Source: G963665495 sp963677785
Lineage (GTDB): Bacteria; Desulfobacterota; Desulfovibrionia; Desulfovibrionales; Desulfovibrionaceae
Direction of reading: 5' to 3'
NCBI GenBank assembly: GCA_963677785.2
Contig: CAXXDH010000003.1
Coordinates: 1,116,001 to 1,180,000 of the forward strand
Length of the DNA: 64,000 bases
The stretch's first letter is position 1; each line of letters begins with the position of its first letter. A model generated the notes under the pieces. That model had not been told where the DNA came from and searched no databases. It saw nothing but the letters and a program-made list of their open reading frames with translations. Made by a program: the position numbers and the translations under genes. Below are positions 33,817-43,113 of the stretch, piece by piece.

Positions 33817-35142
33817 TTAGACGGCTTTGGTTTTCTCCATATGCTCGTAGATGATGTCCCCAAGGAATTTGATTTCCATGTCCAGCTTGTAGTGGTGGAC
33901 GATATCCTCGAGACCGCCGTGGCAGTTATGGCACGGTGCAATGAGCAGCTCGGCGCCAGTGGCCTTGAGTTGCTCTGCCTTTACCTTGTTACCGAGTACG
34001 CGGGTCATTTTGTGCGGCGGACCGCAGTTGATGACGCCACCGCCCGCGGCGCAGCAGTAGTTGTGCTCGCGGTTGGGGTACATTTCGGAGATCGGTTTGG
34101 TCAGAAAGGCCTGGGCCACTTCGCGCCCCATTTCATGCAGGCCCATGCCGCGTACCGTGTTGCAGGGATCGTGGAATGTGGCGACCTTGTCGATTTTCGA
34201 CGCCACCTTGATCTTTCCGGCTTTGAGCAGTTCCCAGAAGAACTGGATGGAATGGATGATGCTGACGGGCATGCCCTTCCAGCTCAGCCAGCGGTTGCCG
34301 GTGTCATAGACGGAGCGGTAGGCGTGGCCGCATTCGCCCATGACGATTTTTTTACAGCGCAGGCGCTGGGCGGATTCGAAATGGTCCTTTTTCAACCGGC
34401 CCATGACTTCGAAGTCACCGGAGAACATGCACATGTCGCTGTTGTCCCAACCTGTGGTGGCGGGCATGGTGAAGTCGACGTCCGCTTCGTGGAAGATAGC
34501 TGCGGCCTGGTAGATCAGCTGGGTCCGGAACTTGGGCTCGGGTGCGATAACCGAATAAAAGATATCGGCGCCTTCCTTCTCCAGCGGGATACGAATTTTT
34601 GGGAATTCGTCCCGGGCTTCCTCTTCCTGCCAGAGCAGGCTGTCCACCCATTCGTCTTCCTTGACCCACATCTGGTTCATGGTGGCGGAATGGCTGTGGC
34701 AGGTGTCCTGGATATATTGCGGCGTAATGCCAAGTTTGTGGCTGATACGGCGAACGGTTGCGATCAGGAAGCCCGTGTCGATGCCGAAGGGGCAGTACTG
34801 TACGCAACGGCGGCAGAGGTTGCATTCGGTATAGGCGATCCGGGCGGCTTCCTTCATGAACTCGGGCGAAACTTTGCCTTTGTTTTTGATCATGGGCCAG
34901 ATAGTGTTTTTGACCTTGCCCACGGGCGCATACTTCGGATCTTTATCGTGCGAATGATAGTAATGGCAGGCCTCGGCACACAGACCGCAGCGGACGCAGG
35001 TCTGGGTGAAAGCTTTGAGGCGCGCCAGATTTTCCGTTTCCAGGACTCCCATGATGGTTTTTTCAATCACCTCAGGGGACAAATTGTCGGCGCGATCAAG
35101 TCCTGGATCGACAATAGCCTGTTTTTGCGTGTCTTGCTGCAT
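33817..35142 (-). CDS. tmcB: Tmc complex iron-sulfur CCG protein (TmcB)
   Basis: This 441-residue protein resembles the HdrD/DsrK family. Two ferredoxin-type motifs bind 4Fe-4S clusters (CVRCGLCAEAC near 50 and CNLCRRCVQYC near 113). The C-terminal cysteine-rich CCG region (HDPCNTVRG, CCAAGGG, CGPPHK, APCHNCHG) can hold an unusual cluster, as in heterodisulfide reductases. It is cytoplasmic and membrane-associated through TmcC, giving electrons from the membrane to cytoplasmic acceptors of sulfate reduction. GGGAG lies eight bases before its ATG. It follows tmcC by 24 bases. Confidence 0.92.
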   Translation of the reverse strand: MQQDTQKQAIVDPGLDRADNLSPEVIEKTIMGVLETENLARLKAFTQTCVRCGLCAEACHYYHSHDKDPKYAPVGKVKNTIWPMIKNKGKVSPEFMKEAARIAYTECNLCRRCVQYCPFGIDTGFLIATVRRISHKLGITPQYIQDTCHSHSATMNQMWVKEDEWVDSLLWQEEEARDEFPKIRIPLEKEGADIFYSVIAPEPKFRTQLIYQAAAIFHEADVDFTMPATTGWDNSDMCMFSGDFEVMGRLKKDHFESAQRLRCKKIVMGECGHAYRSVYDTGNRWLSWKGMPVSIIHSIQFFWELLKAGKIKVASKIDKVATFHDPCNTVRGMGLHEMGREVAQAFLTKPISEMYPNREHNYCCAAGGGVINCGPPHKMTRVLGNKVKAEQLKATGAELLIAPCHNCHGGLEDIVHHYKLDMEIKFLGDIIYEHMEKTKAV

Positions 35143-35166
35143 GGATATATCTCCCTTGCCCGCTTC

Positions 35167-35826
35167 CTACCAGTCCTTCACATTGCGAACGCCGCCAAAC
35201 TCGGAGCCCATATAGGCGCGAGTCATGGGGAAGAACAGCATGTGCGAAAGCCATGTGAACGGAATGAGAACGAGCATCAGCTCGCCGCAGAGTATATGGA
35301 TGATGAGCATGGTCATGTAATCGCCAATCTGATGGTAGGCCAGGAAACCAGTGATGAAAGGCGCGGCGACCACCAGCAGGATCAGGAACGAACCGGGAGT
35401 GGTCACGTACTTGGCCTCAGTCTGCGTCATCCGCCGGATGGCGAAGTACACGCAGCAGGCAACCACCAGGAAGGTCATGGTATCGGCTGCGGTATCTGGA
35501 ATAGTCACCCAGCTCAAGCCGATGGAGTTGTCGATCATGAACACGTGGGCCATCAGGAAGATGGGCGCCAACAGCAGACAGATGTGGAATACAAATGTCG
35601 CCACTGTCATGGCCGGATTGAGTTTACTGTTACGGGGAACAAACGGTATCAGCCACATGATGATGGAGCGCAGACCGTATTGAAGGCTTAAGTAGTTGCC
35701 GATAAAAGGATCTTTGTTTTTGGCCAAATTCACCATGGAAATGAATTTGCAGATAAGTCCGCCAAAAAAGATGATGAACGACACCCACGCCAACGGGCCG
35801 GCCACAAAATTGTAGACGCTTTCCAT
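35167..35826 (-). CDS. tmcC: Tmc complex integral membrane subunit (TmcC)
   Basis: This 219-residue protein has about six hydrophobic helices and resembles the NarI/DsrM type cytochrome b subunits. It should bind haem b and carry electrons across the membrane between TmcA and TmcB. Histidines lie in or near helices (FVFHICLLLAP, LMAHVFMIDN, LAYHQIG, IIHILCGE). The helix near residues 8-28 begins right after the start, with no cleaved signal. GAGGGT precedes the ATG. It sits 13 bases after tmcD and 24 bases before tmcB, in one operon. Confidence 0.9.
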   Translation of the reverse strand: MESVYNFVAGPLAWVSFIIFFGGLICKFISMVNLAKNKDPFIGNYLSLQYGLRSIIMWLIPFVPRNSKLNPAMTVATFVFHICLLLAPIFLMAHVFMIDNSIGLSWVTIPDTAADTMTFLVVACCVYFAIRRMTQTEAKYVTTPGSFLILLVVAAPFITGFLAYHQIGDYMTMLIIHILCGELMLVLIPFTWLSHMLFFPMTRAYMGSEFGGVRNVKDW

Positions 35827-35839
35827 AAAGCTACCCTCG

Positions 35840-37102
35840 CTAGATGTCGTTGACCGGAACTACGATCCGGATGTATTTGCCATCCTGCAGAGCCCGCAGC
35901 AGGAGATTTTTTCCATCAGGGCTGAAAATCGGATCCCAGAGCATGTCAAAGTCTTCTTTGTAGGTCTTGCCGTCCACTGCCAGTGTGAAGCGCTTGCCAG
36001 GCTTCTCCACGCGCACGGCAATGTGCTGGGAATCCGGGCTGAACACGGGCTTGTAAGCCATGTCGTACCAGCCGGACCAGATTTTGTCGTCAGCCACCAC
36101 AGCCCACTTCTCGCCTTCTTTGCCCAGGCAAACCGCACGGGACGCGTCAGGGCTGATGATCATGTCGAACAGCGCACCGCCGATACGGGTGCTCCACGGA
36201 GAGTCGTTCTTGGCCACAGTCCAGCGTCCGTATTCCGGAGAAACAATGGCCCAGATCGTGTTACCGTCGGCGCTGATCTGATGATGCCAGCACTGAAAGT
36301 AGCGCGTATCCCAAATGATCTGACCATTCTTTGCCAGTCCCCACTTGCCGCCCATGCGTACGGGTGCGATAACGTCGCCGGAAGCATTGAAAAGAGGCGC
36401 CCAGACGCTCTGGTAGGTCTTGTCCCAGGGCTTGCCGTCAACCGCGATGGTGTAATCCCACAAAGTCAGGCGAATCTGCGATGCCACATGTTCCACTTTG
36501 GCGTCGAAGCTCGGGGTCCAGACGTTTACGAAATTCTTGTCCCAGGCTTCACCGTCGATAGCCAGAGAATAGGCGCCGTTTTGAAACGTGTCGATGTCGG
36601 CCTGGGGGACATTGACGGTCTGTACGACGGCAGCGCTTTTCGTACCACAGGGAGAAAGAACAAAATTCGTGGCGTTCTCATAAAGCGTTTCCCAGGTGGT
36701 GCCGTTCAGGCTCATGCCGTATTCGCCGCCCGACTGAACGGCCACGGACGTCACATCACCGCCGGCGCTGAACTGCATGTCCCAGACAAAGTCGTAATGC
36801 TCTTCCCAGGATTCGCCGTCGGTGGCCACGGTCCACTCCATGTCTTCCGAAACAATGACGTTGAGCTTTCCGTTGGGCGCATAGCGAAGAAGCCATGCGC
36901 GTTCATAGGTGTTTTCCCAAGTTTCCCCGTTGACATTGACACCGAAGAGTGTCTCTTCCTCATCCGTAATCTTGACAATGGCGGCAATATTCTCGCCATC
37001 CGGACTGGCTTGATACTCTTCGACCCAGTCAAAGCCATCCGAGTTTGCCCGCGTGTCAAGAATTTCCCGTTTGCCAGGACTCCAGTCCCAGGAAGGGTCC
37101 AT
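35840..37102 (-). CDS. tmcD: Tmc complex Trp-rich beta-propeller-like protein (TmcD)
   Basis: This 420-residue protein has about eight blade-like repeats of some 45 residues, each with a W-hydrophobic-Asp/Gly pattern such as VAVDGKPWDKTYQSVWAPLFNASGD and LAIDGEAWDKNFVNVWTPSFDAK. It has many tryptophans and no signal peptide, consistent with a cytoplasmic subunit. This matches TmcD, whose exact role in the complex is not established. AGGAGG lies eight bases before the ATG. It is the first gene of the operon in the order D-C-B-A. Upstream 37103-37454 is non-coding and should hold the promoter. Confidence 0.85.
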   Translation of the reverse strand: MDPSWDWSPGKREILDTRANSDGFDWVEEYQASPDGENIAAIVKITDEEETLFGVNVNGETWENTYERAWLLRYAPNGKLNVIVSEDMEWTVATDGESWEEHYDFVWDMQFSAGGDVTSVAVQSGGEYGMSLNGTTWETLYENATNFVLSPCGTKSAAVVQTVNVPQADIDTFQNGAYSLAIDGEAWDKNFVNVWTPSFDAKVEHVASQIRLTLWDYTIAVDGKPWDKTYQSVWAPLFNASGDVIAPVRMGGKWGLAKNGQIIWDTRYFQCWHHQISADGNTIWAIVSPEYGRWTVAKNDSPWSTRIGGALFDMIISPDASRAVCLGKEGEKWAVVADDKIWSGWYDMAYKPVFSPDSQHIAVRVEKPGKRFTLAVDGKTYKEDFDMLWDPIFSPDGKNLLLRALQDGKYIRIVVPVNDI

Positions 37103-37446
37103 ACGTTTCTTCCTCCTGACTCCTTGATGCTTATGAAAAAAAGCAATTAAAGTAATTCATTGTGCCCTTACTATGAAAGGGATTGTGTAAGCAAGGGTTT
37201 TTCAGAATTATTATCCGACAAGTAGGGTAGAGAAAAAAAGCCAGGCTACGATGCTCGGCAGTTTTTTAACGCAAGCAGGAATCCAATAAATCTAAATATG
37301 CTTATATTGAATAGCAGCTTTGTAAAAGTAATAAAAACAATATTTTTTAAGTACGTATTCTATACTTTAATTATATTGATAAAACACATTATAAAGAAAT
37401 AGGATTCTATAAAAATGTGCAAATGTTGAAATGTGCTTATGTAAAA
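37103..37446. other. AT-rich intergenic region upstream of tmcD
   Basis: About 340 bp of strongly AT-rich DNA lies between tmcD and the hemC terminator. No coding region, repeat or clear operator was recognised. It presumably contains the tmc promoter. Confidence 0.4.
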
Positions 37447-37485
37447 GAAAAAAAGCAATGAAGCGACTAAACGTCGCCGCATTGC
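37447..37485 (-). terminator. terminator downstream of hemC
   Basis: In the minus direction GCAATGC..GTCGC/GCGAC..CATTGC forms a long hairpin followed by a 7-base T-run. It lies about 145 bases after the hemC stop. The 37486-37630 segment between them has no recognised gene. Confidence 0.8.
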
Positions 37486-37630
37486 TGTGGGGAAAGTGTT
37501 CGAGTTCGGAACATGTGTTGCTCAGTCTTTGTTCAAAAACAGTACATGCTGCTTGCTCTTTTACAGTGTGGCGGTACATGCGTAGATGCTGAAAAATGCG
37601 TACATTGTATGTCGAACTGCGTTATAAAAG

Positions 37631-38563
37631 TTAGCTTTCGGCTTGCTGGTACAGTTCGTCCAGAATGGCTTTGCCGCCGGCCGCGAGCACTTCTTCCGCA
37701 AGCGAAAAACCAAGAGTCCTGGCCTGGTCCGCAGGGCCGCTGATGTTGTGTTTGTGCACACGAACTCCGGCAGTGTCCGCCACCAGACCGGTCAGGTTCA
37801 CGGTGTCGCCGTCCAGGGTCGCATGTCCGGCAATGGGCACCTGGCAGCCGCCGTCCAGGCCGGTCAGAAAGCCGCGCTCGGCCTCCACGCAGACCCGCGT
37901 TTCGTAATCTTCCAGCGGCGCCAGCAGTTCGGCCACTTCCGAACACTTCTGCGCGTATTCTATGCCCAGGGCGCCTTGCGCCACTGCGGGCAGAAAGCGG
38001 GGCGGGGCCAGGATTTCCTGCTTCGGGGCGGAAAGCCCCAGACGCTTGAGCCCGGAGGTGGCCATGATGATGGCCGCGTACTGCCCCTCCATGAGCTTGC
38101 GCAAGCGCGTGTCCACATTGCCGCGCAGGCTCTCGATACGGAGGTCCGGACGCAGGGCCAGCAGTTGGGATTGGCGGCGCAGGCTGCTGGTGCCCACCAG
38201 AGCGCCCTCGGGCAGCGCGGCCAGGGATGCGTGCTCCACGCTCAGCAGCGTATCCGTGGGGTCCTCGCGTTCGGGGATGGTGCCGATGACCAGCCCCTCC
38301 GGCAGGGCAACCGGCACGTCCTTCATGCTGTGCACGGCCAGGTCGGCCCGGCCGTCCTGCAGGGCTTCTTCAATTTCTTTGACGAACAGCCCCTTGCCGC
38401 CGATTTTGGCCAGAGGCGTATCCAGGATTTTGTCGCCCTGGGTTTTGATGATCAACAGTTCGACCGTCAGTTCCGGCGAGTTCTGTTCCAGTCGGGCTTT
38501 GACGTGATACGCCTGCCACAGGGCCAGCTTGCTGCCCCTGGTTGCGATGATGAGTTTTTTCAT
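37631..38563 (-). CDS. hemC: porphobilinogen deaminase HemC
   Basis: This 310-residue enzyme joins four porphobilinogen units into hydroxymethylbilane in tetrapyrrole synthesis, which feeds haem, siroheme and corrinoid needs. Motifs are clear: IATRGSKLALWQ at the start, IKTQGDKILDTPLAKIGGKGLFVKE, DLAVHSMKDVP, GTSSLRRQSQL, RGNVDTRLRK. The dipyrromethane-binding cysteine is C240 in GGCQVPIAGHA. The ATG at 38563 (MKKLIIATRG) gives normal family length; the longer frame adds a Pro/Ala-rich stretch without support. It lies 67 bases after the zinc-ribbon gene, likely in one transcript. Confidence 0.95.
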   Translation of the reverse strand: MKKLIIATRGSKLALWQAYHVKARLEQNSPELTVELLIIKTQGDKILDTPLAKIGGKGLFVKEIEEALQDGRADLAVHSMKDVPVALPEGLVIGTIPEREDPTDTLLSVEHASLAALPEGALVGTSSLRRQSQLLALRPDLRIESLRGNVDTRLRKLMEGQYAAIIMATSGLKRLGLSAPKQEILAPPRFLPAVAQGALGIEYAQKCSEVAELLAPLEDYETRVCVEAERGFLTGLDGGCQVPIAGHATLDGDTVNLTGLVADTAGVRVHKHNISGPADQARTLGFSLAEEVLAAGGKAILDELYQQAES

Positions 38564-38630
38564 GAGGTAGCGTTTGGTACGGGTTGGGATTTCAGAATCG
38601 GGAAACGGACCGCAATCTGGAGGCCAAACT

Positions 38631-38861
38631 CTACCCGCAGGTGGAGCAGTTGCCTCCGGAGCAGGAGCTGCAGCCTCCGCCGCTTCTTGGAAGAGCCGCA
38701 CCCGAACGGGCGTTGGCGGCGTTCTTGTGGCGGCAGCAGGACATCATTTTGCTTGTCTGGGTCGAACCGCAGGCCGGGCAGGCTACGGCTTCGTTTTCCT
38801 TGAAAACCACTTCTTCAAATTCCTCGCCGCATTTTTCGCAGCGGTATTCAAAAATAGGCAT
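38631..38861 (-). CDS. FmdB-family zinc-ribbon protein
   Basis: This 76-residue protein opens with the FmdB zinc-ribbon pattern: MPIFEYRCEKCGEEFE, then VACPACGS, giving two CXXC pairs. The tail is low complexity and rich in Gly, Ser and Cys (GGGCSSCSGGNCSTCG), as in many deltaproteobacterial members. The family role is not firmly known; FmdB has been linked to transcription of methylotrophy genes. GAGGGAG lies seven bases before the ATG. It precedes hemC in the same direction. Confidence 0.88.
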   Translation of the reverse strand: MPIFEYRCEKCGEEFEEVVFKENEAVACPACGSTQTSKMMSCCRHKNAANARSGAALPRSGGGCSSCSGGNCSTCG

Positions 38862-39044
38862 GTGAACTCCCTCTTTTAGGCGTTTACACCATAGATAAGT
38901 CCCTGTTGTTGTGCGTCAAGCGCAGAGAGGAGGGGCCTTTGGCGGCATGAGGTCTTGTATACCAGCTCGCGGAGAATCTCAAAAACTTTTTCGAGAAAAG
39001 ATTTATCTATAATATCAAATGGATCTGATTATTTTTTGTGGGGG

Positions 39045-39959
39045 CTAGTTATCCATGATGTAAAATAATGGGTTCATGAGTTTGCCGTTTTTGTGGACTT
39101 CATAATGCAGATGCGGGGCTATGCTGCGGCCCGTGTTGCCGATGAGGGCGATGACATCGCCGCGTTGGACTTTGTCCCCAAGCTTTGCCTTGAATTTGCT
39201 CAAATGGGCGTATCGGGTGAGCAGGCCGTTTTGATGCGTGATTTCAAGCACCCGGCCATAGGAGGAAAACCAGTCGGCGTAGGTCACCACGCCGGCGGCC
39301 GGAGCATGAATCGGGGTGCCGCGCGGAGCGCTGATGTCTATACCTTTGTGAAACTGGCGGCGATGCGTGAACGGGTTGCGGCGATACCCGAAGGGCGAAG
39401 AAAAGCGTCCGCGCGCCGGCCAGATGGAAGGAATCCTGGTCAGGTTTTCGCGCTGCAGGACAAGTTCCTTCTGAATCTTCTGCTGCTGGATTTCCGCGAT
39501 GCGCATTTCCTTTCCAAGTTCATCGCTCAGTCTGTGGATAAATCGAACCCGGTTGACCTGGTTCAGAGAAACAGGATGGGCAAGCCTGAGGTCGGGCCCC
39601 CCGATGTTCTCGGCGGATTCGGCGGTCCCTGCCGTGTCTTCAAGTCCGAGCATGACCGATAATTTGAAGTTGAGATCTTGTATTTTTGTAAATTTTTCAC
39701 TGACGGTGAAAAAATCATGCGCATTGACTAGCAGTTCGGTCCGGTCTCTGCGAATGGTGGCGTCAGTGCGCAGTAGTTCGGCCCTCATGGGGCCGTAGGA
39801 GGAAAAATGGTAGCCCAAATACACGTTGGCTATTGCAAGGGCGATGAAGATCACAGGGATCAGAACCGGAACGAAACCGCGAACCTTGAAGGTCCGGCCC
39901 ATTCTGCCGTCGTGTTTGAAAATGAGGATGTTATATTTTATGAACAAAAACTGCAGCAT
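39045..39959 (-). CDS. M23-family metallopeptidase, membrane-anchored
   Basis: This protein of 304 residues is a cell-wall endopeptidase of the LytM type. A transmembrane helix lies near residues 27-50 (FVPVLIPVIFIALAIANVYLG), followed by a coiled-coil spacer. The M23 domain starts near 200, with zinc ligands in HKGIDISAPRGTPI, and HLHYEVHKNGK carrying the catalytic histidine. FGYRRNPFT precedes it, as is usual. It should cleave peptidoglycan cross-links in the periplasm. The start is taken as ATG 39959 with AGGA just upstream; MGRTFKV at residue 20 is an alternative. It is monocistronic, divergent from panC. Confidence 0.9.
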   Translation of the reverse strand: MLQFLFIKYNILIFKHDGRMGRTFKVRGFVPVLIPVIFIALAIANVYLGYHFSSYGPMRAELLRTDATIRRDRTELLVNAHDFFTVSEKFTKIQDLNFKLSVMLGLEDTAGTAESAENIGGPDLRLAHPVSLNQVNRVRFIHRLSDELGKEMRIAEIQQQKIQKELVLQRENLTRIPSIWPARGRFSSPFGYRRNPFTHRRQFHKGIDISAPRGTPIHAPAAGVVTYADWFSSYGRVLEITHQNGLLTRYAHLSKFKAKLGDKVQRGDVIALIGNTGRSIAPHLHYEVHKNGKLMNPLFYIMDN

Positions 39960-40272
39960 AAGTCCTGGGGCAGCCCTGATTGGATTTTCCCCCGTTACGG
40001 GCATTGGGGTGTTGTGTAAGAAGTGTTTGAAGATCGTTGTGTTGTCAAGGGGTACTTGCAGTATTTTCTCTGGGATATCTTTATATTTTAATGTATTGCA
40101 ATACTTTTAAAAAAATGGAGCTACTGCTGCTGATAAAAAAAGAGAGTTTCGGGCTGGTATTCAACAGACGTGAGTAGCTTCTGGACAAATGCAGTGGTCC
40201 TCTATATACAAAAATTTTTGTAATCCACATAAATAGCTTTTTAATGATGTTTGAGAGTAAAAACTGAATTTT
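39960..40272. other. divergent intergenic region, M23 peptidase/panC
   Basis: This 313-bp AT-rich gap has no recognisable gene or strong hairpin. It should carry promoters for both flanking genes. The ribosome binding site of panC is weak. Confidence 0.35.
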
Positions 40273-41133
40273 ATGGAAATTGTCACAAAACCCGAACAAC
40301 TCCGTGCTACGTGTTGGCATTGGAGAGCGGATGGAATCCGTGTTGCCCTGGTCCCGACCATGGGCTATTTGCACGAGGGCCATCTTTCTCTGATGCGCCT
40401 GGCCAGACAGCAGGCAGACAAGCTTGTGGTCAGTCTTTTTGTGAATCCCACGCAATTCGGCCCAAACGAGGACCTGGCAAGCTACCCCAGAGATCTGGAG
40501 CGGGACAGCCGTTTGGCGGAAGCCAACGGAGTCGATGTGCTGTTTGCTCCCGACGCCGGGGAGATGTATCCGCCCGGAAGCGCCACATGGGTGCAGACAC
40601 CGGCGCTGGCTTCAGGGCTTTGCGGAAAGACACGCGCCAATCATTTCAAGGGGGTTGCCACCGTGGTCAGCAAGCTGCTCGTGCTTACTGTGCCGCATGT
40701 GGCCGTTTTTGGCGAAAAAGACTGGCAACAGCTCGTGATTATCCGGCGTATGGCCAAGGACCTTTGGCTACCGGTGGAGATCATGGGTCACCCCACGGTA
40801 CGCGAATCTGACGGGCTTGCACTGAGTTCACGAAATGTTTACCTCTCAGACTCGGAACGGGCTCAAGCGCCGCACATTAAAAAAGGACTGGATCTAGCCG
40901 CAGAAATGGCGCGTTGCGGTGAACGGTCGGTAGAAACTCTGGTAAATGCGGTTCGGCAATATTATACGACGCAGATGCCTTTGGCTGAAATCGACTATAT
41001 TGAAATAGTGGGCTCCGAGAGTTTGGAACCACTCGCTACCCTGGATGGAGAGGCCCGGATTGCAGTGGCCGTGCGTTTTGGATCCGCACGGCTCATTGAC
41101 AACCAGGGGCTCGGATTGCCGTCCGGCAGGTAG
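40273..41133 (+). CDS. panC: pantothenate synthetase PanC
   Basis: This 286-residue enzyme joins pantoate and beta-alanine with ATP to make pantothenate, the precursor of coenzyme A. All key motifs are present: PTMGYLHEGHLSL near residue 28 with the HIGH-like site, FVNPTQFGPNEDLASYPRD, GEKDWQQLVIIRRM and RESDGLALSSRNVYLS. Length is typical. No strong Shine-Dalgarno precedes the ATG, so the level of translation may be low. metK follows 60 bases downstream with its own good binding site. Confidence 0.95.
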   Translation: MEIVTKPEQLRATCWHWRADGIRVALVPTMGYLHEGHLSLMRLARQQADKLVVSLFVNPTQFGPNEDLASYPRDLERDSRLAEANGVDVLFAPDAGEMYPPGSATWVQTPALASGLCGKTRANHFKGVATVVSKLLVLTVPHVAVFGEKDWQQLVIIRRMAKDLWLPVEIMGHPTVRESDGLALSSRNVYLSDSERAQAPHIKKGLDLAAEMARCGERSVETLVNAVRQYYTTQMPLAEIDYIEIVGSESLEPLATLDGEARIAVAVRFGSARLIDNQGLGLPSGR

Positions 41134-41193
41134 TTGTATTATTTAGCTCCGTCCGTAAATCATTTGAATCGACCTTCGAGGAGGCATTAGTAG

Positions 41194-42363
41194 ATGATTC
41201 CTAACACAGGCAGATACCATTTTACTTCCGAATCCGTCACTGAAGGACATCCCGACAAAGTAGCAGACCAGATTTCCGATGCAATTCTGGACGCATTGCT
41301 CAAACAGGATCCTAATTCCCGTGTTGCCTGCGAGTCCCTGGTGACAACCGGAATGGCCTTCATTGCCGGTGAAATCACCACCAATGGCTTTGTAGAGTTC
41401 CCCGAGATCGTTCGTGAGACCATTAAGGAAATAGGCTATGAGAATTCCGACATGGGGTTCGACTGGAAAACCTGTGCGGTTATCTCGTCCATAGACAAGC
41501 AATCCGCGGATATCGCCCAGGGCGTTGACAGAACAGCTCCCGAGGAACAGGGCGCCGGCGACCAGGGCATGATGTTCGGTTATGCCTGCGACGAGACCGA
41601 TACGCTGATGCCCGCTCCCATCTACTGGGCGCACAAGCTTTCCCGCCGTTTGACCTATGTTCGCAAGGAAGGGATTCTGGATTTTCTGCGCCCGGATGGA
41701 AAAACCGAAGTCTCTTTTGAATATGTGGATGGCAAGCCCAGGCGCATTGATACGGTGGTCGTCGCCACGCAGCACAGCGAAAACATTTCCCACCAGGATC
41801 TGTGCGACGCCGTACGCGAAGAAGTTATCATGAAAACGCTTCCCGCCGAGTACATCTCCGACGACATGCGCGTGTACATCAACACCACCGGCCGATTTGT
41901 CATCGGCGGCCCCATGGGCGATTGTGGACTCACGGGCCGTAAAATCATTCAGGATACCTACGGCGGCATGGGCGCGCACGGCGGCGGCGCATTCTCCGGC
42001 AAGGATCCGTCCAAAGTCGACCGCTCCGGCGCGTACATGGCCCGCTACATTGCCAAAAATGTCGTGGCCGCGGGACTGGCCCCTCGTTGCGAAGTGCAGA
42101 TCGCCTACGTCATCGGTGTTGCCGATCCGGTTTCCGTTCTGGTCACTTCCCAGGGCACGGGATCGATCCCGGACGAAACTCTGACCGCAGCGGTCAAGGA
42201 AGTTTTCGACATGCGTCCGTATTTCATTTCCAAGCGTCTGGATCTCAGGCGTCCCATTTACAAACCCTCTTCCTGTTACGGACACTTCGGCCGCGAACGG
42301 CCCGAGTTCACCTGGGAGAAAACCGACGCGGTAAGTGATCTCAGAACTGCGGCAAAGATCTAG
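41194..42363 (+). CDS. metK: S-adenosylmethionine synthase MetK
   Basis: This 389-residue enzyme makes S-adenosylmethionine from methionine and ATP. Signature segments are complete: SVTEGHPDKVADQISDAILDA at the start, GAGDQGMMFGYACDET near 115, and GGYGGMGAHGGGAFSGKDPSKVDRS near 252 with the P-loop-like glycine stretch. AGGAGG lies nine bases before the ATG. A strong intrinsic terminator follows 15 bases after the stop. Confidence 0.97.
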   Translation: MIPNTGRYHFTSESVTEGHPDKVADQISDAILDALLKQDPNSRVACESLVTTGMAFIAGEITTNGFVEFPEIVRETIKEIGYENSDMGFDWKTCAVISSIDKQSADIAQGVDRTAPEEQGAGDQGMMFGYACDETDTLMPAPIYWAHKLSRRLTYVRKEGILDFLRPDGKTEVSFEYVDGKPRRIDTVVVATQHSENISHQDLCDAVREEVIMKTLPAEYISDDMRVYINTTGRFVIGGPMGDCGLTGRKIIQDTYGGMGAHGGGAFSGKDPSKVDRSGAYMARYIAKNVVAAGLAPRCEVQIAYVIGVADPVSVLVTSQGTGSIPDETLTAAVKEVFDMRPYFISKRLDLRRPIYKPSSCYGHFGRERPEFTWEKTDAVSDLRTAAKI

Positions 42364-42378
42364 TGTATACGACAGTCC

Positions 42379-42409
42379 GGCAGGGGAGTTGCGTCTCCCC
42401 TGCCTTTTT
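42379..42409 (+). terminator. metK terminator
   Basis: A perfect 10-bp stem GGCAGGGGAG/CTCCCCTGCC with a 6-base loop is followed by TTTTT. It separates metK from the convergent PNPOx-like gene. Confidence 0.92.
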
Positions 42410-42436
42410 CAGTCCTTTGATGAGAATCCGGCCCGG

Positions 42437-42862
42437 TCATTTGATAAACCGGGAAAAATTTACGCCCTTGGCGTGAAGGATTTTTTTCACCTTTATTCGA
42501 AGAACAGCGCATTCCGGATCCTGGGCCAGTTTTTCCAGGCGCGGATCCGCCGCCAGAATACGTTCTTTCAACCTGGGGATATCCTCCTCGTAAACGGGCA
42601 TACTTTCGCCTTCCACCGTAAAGGCCTCTACACGGCCCTTGTCTTCGCACTCCATGAGCTCCCGCGTATCGAATAGCAGGCTGACGTACGGAATCTGTTG
42701 GATATTCTGATACTTTTTCGACGTTGTCCGGGCCAGCAGATATACTTCGTCCGTTTCCTGATTGAAAAGAAAGGCCATCAGAGAGCAATGGGGCCGGGTT
42801 TCCGATGTTGTCCCCAATACGCAATGTCTGAGTTTTTGCAACAAGGCATATACGTCCTGCAT
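42437..42862 (-). CDS. pyridoxamine 5'-phosphate oxidase-like flavin-binding protein
   Basis: This 141-residue protein has the split-barrel fold of the PNPOx-like superfamily: LRHCVLGTTSETRPHCSLMAFLFNQETDEVYLLARTTSKKYQNIQQIPYVSLLFD, the typical strand order for FMN or F420 binding. Single-domain members often bind flavin or haem and have unknown substrates. The start is ATG 42862 (MQDVYALLQK), with GGAGA about six bases upstream; the longer frame adds an unlikely Cys/Pro-rich leader. It stands alone and converges on metK. Confidence 0.8.
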   Translation of the reverse strand: MQDVYALLQKLRHCVLGTTSETRPHCSLMAFLFNQETDEVYLLARTTSKKYQNIQQIPYVSLLFDTRELMECEDKGRVEAFTVEGESMPVYEEDIPRLKERILAADPRLEKLAQDPECAVLRIKVKKILHAKGVNFSRFIK

Positions 42863-43113
42863 GACTGTCTCCGTTGTACGGGTTGTTTGGTTCGGATCTG
42901 GGAAAAAAGGACGACAGGCAAGGCATACTAACAACAGGTTGCTGCTTTGTGTCAATGCAAATCGATCCCTAAATAGGTCTGCGTGTGGGGGAGCGGTAAA
43001 AAATCCGTGAAAAATTGCCAGGAAAAGCGCCCATCCCTAAAGATTTGTTCGGAGTGACCGAAATAAGGTTAACGGCTATCCCTTTACAACGCGGAGCCGT
43101 TTGGAGCTACCCC

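Noticed and set aside
33772..35691. 639-codon plus-strand open frame opposite tmcB and tmcC
   Set aside because: It mirrors two conserved genes; the product is His/Gly/Val-rich and unlike any protein family.
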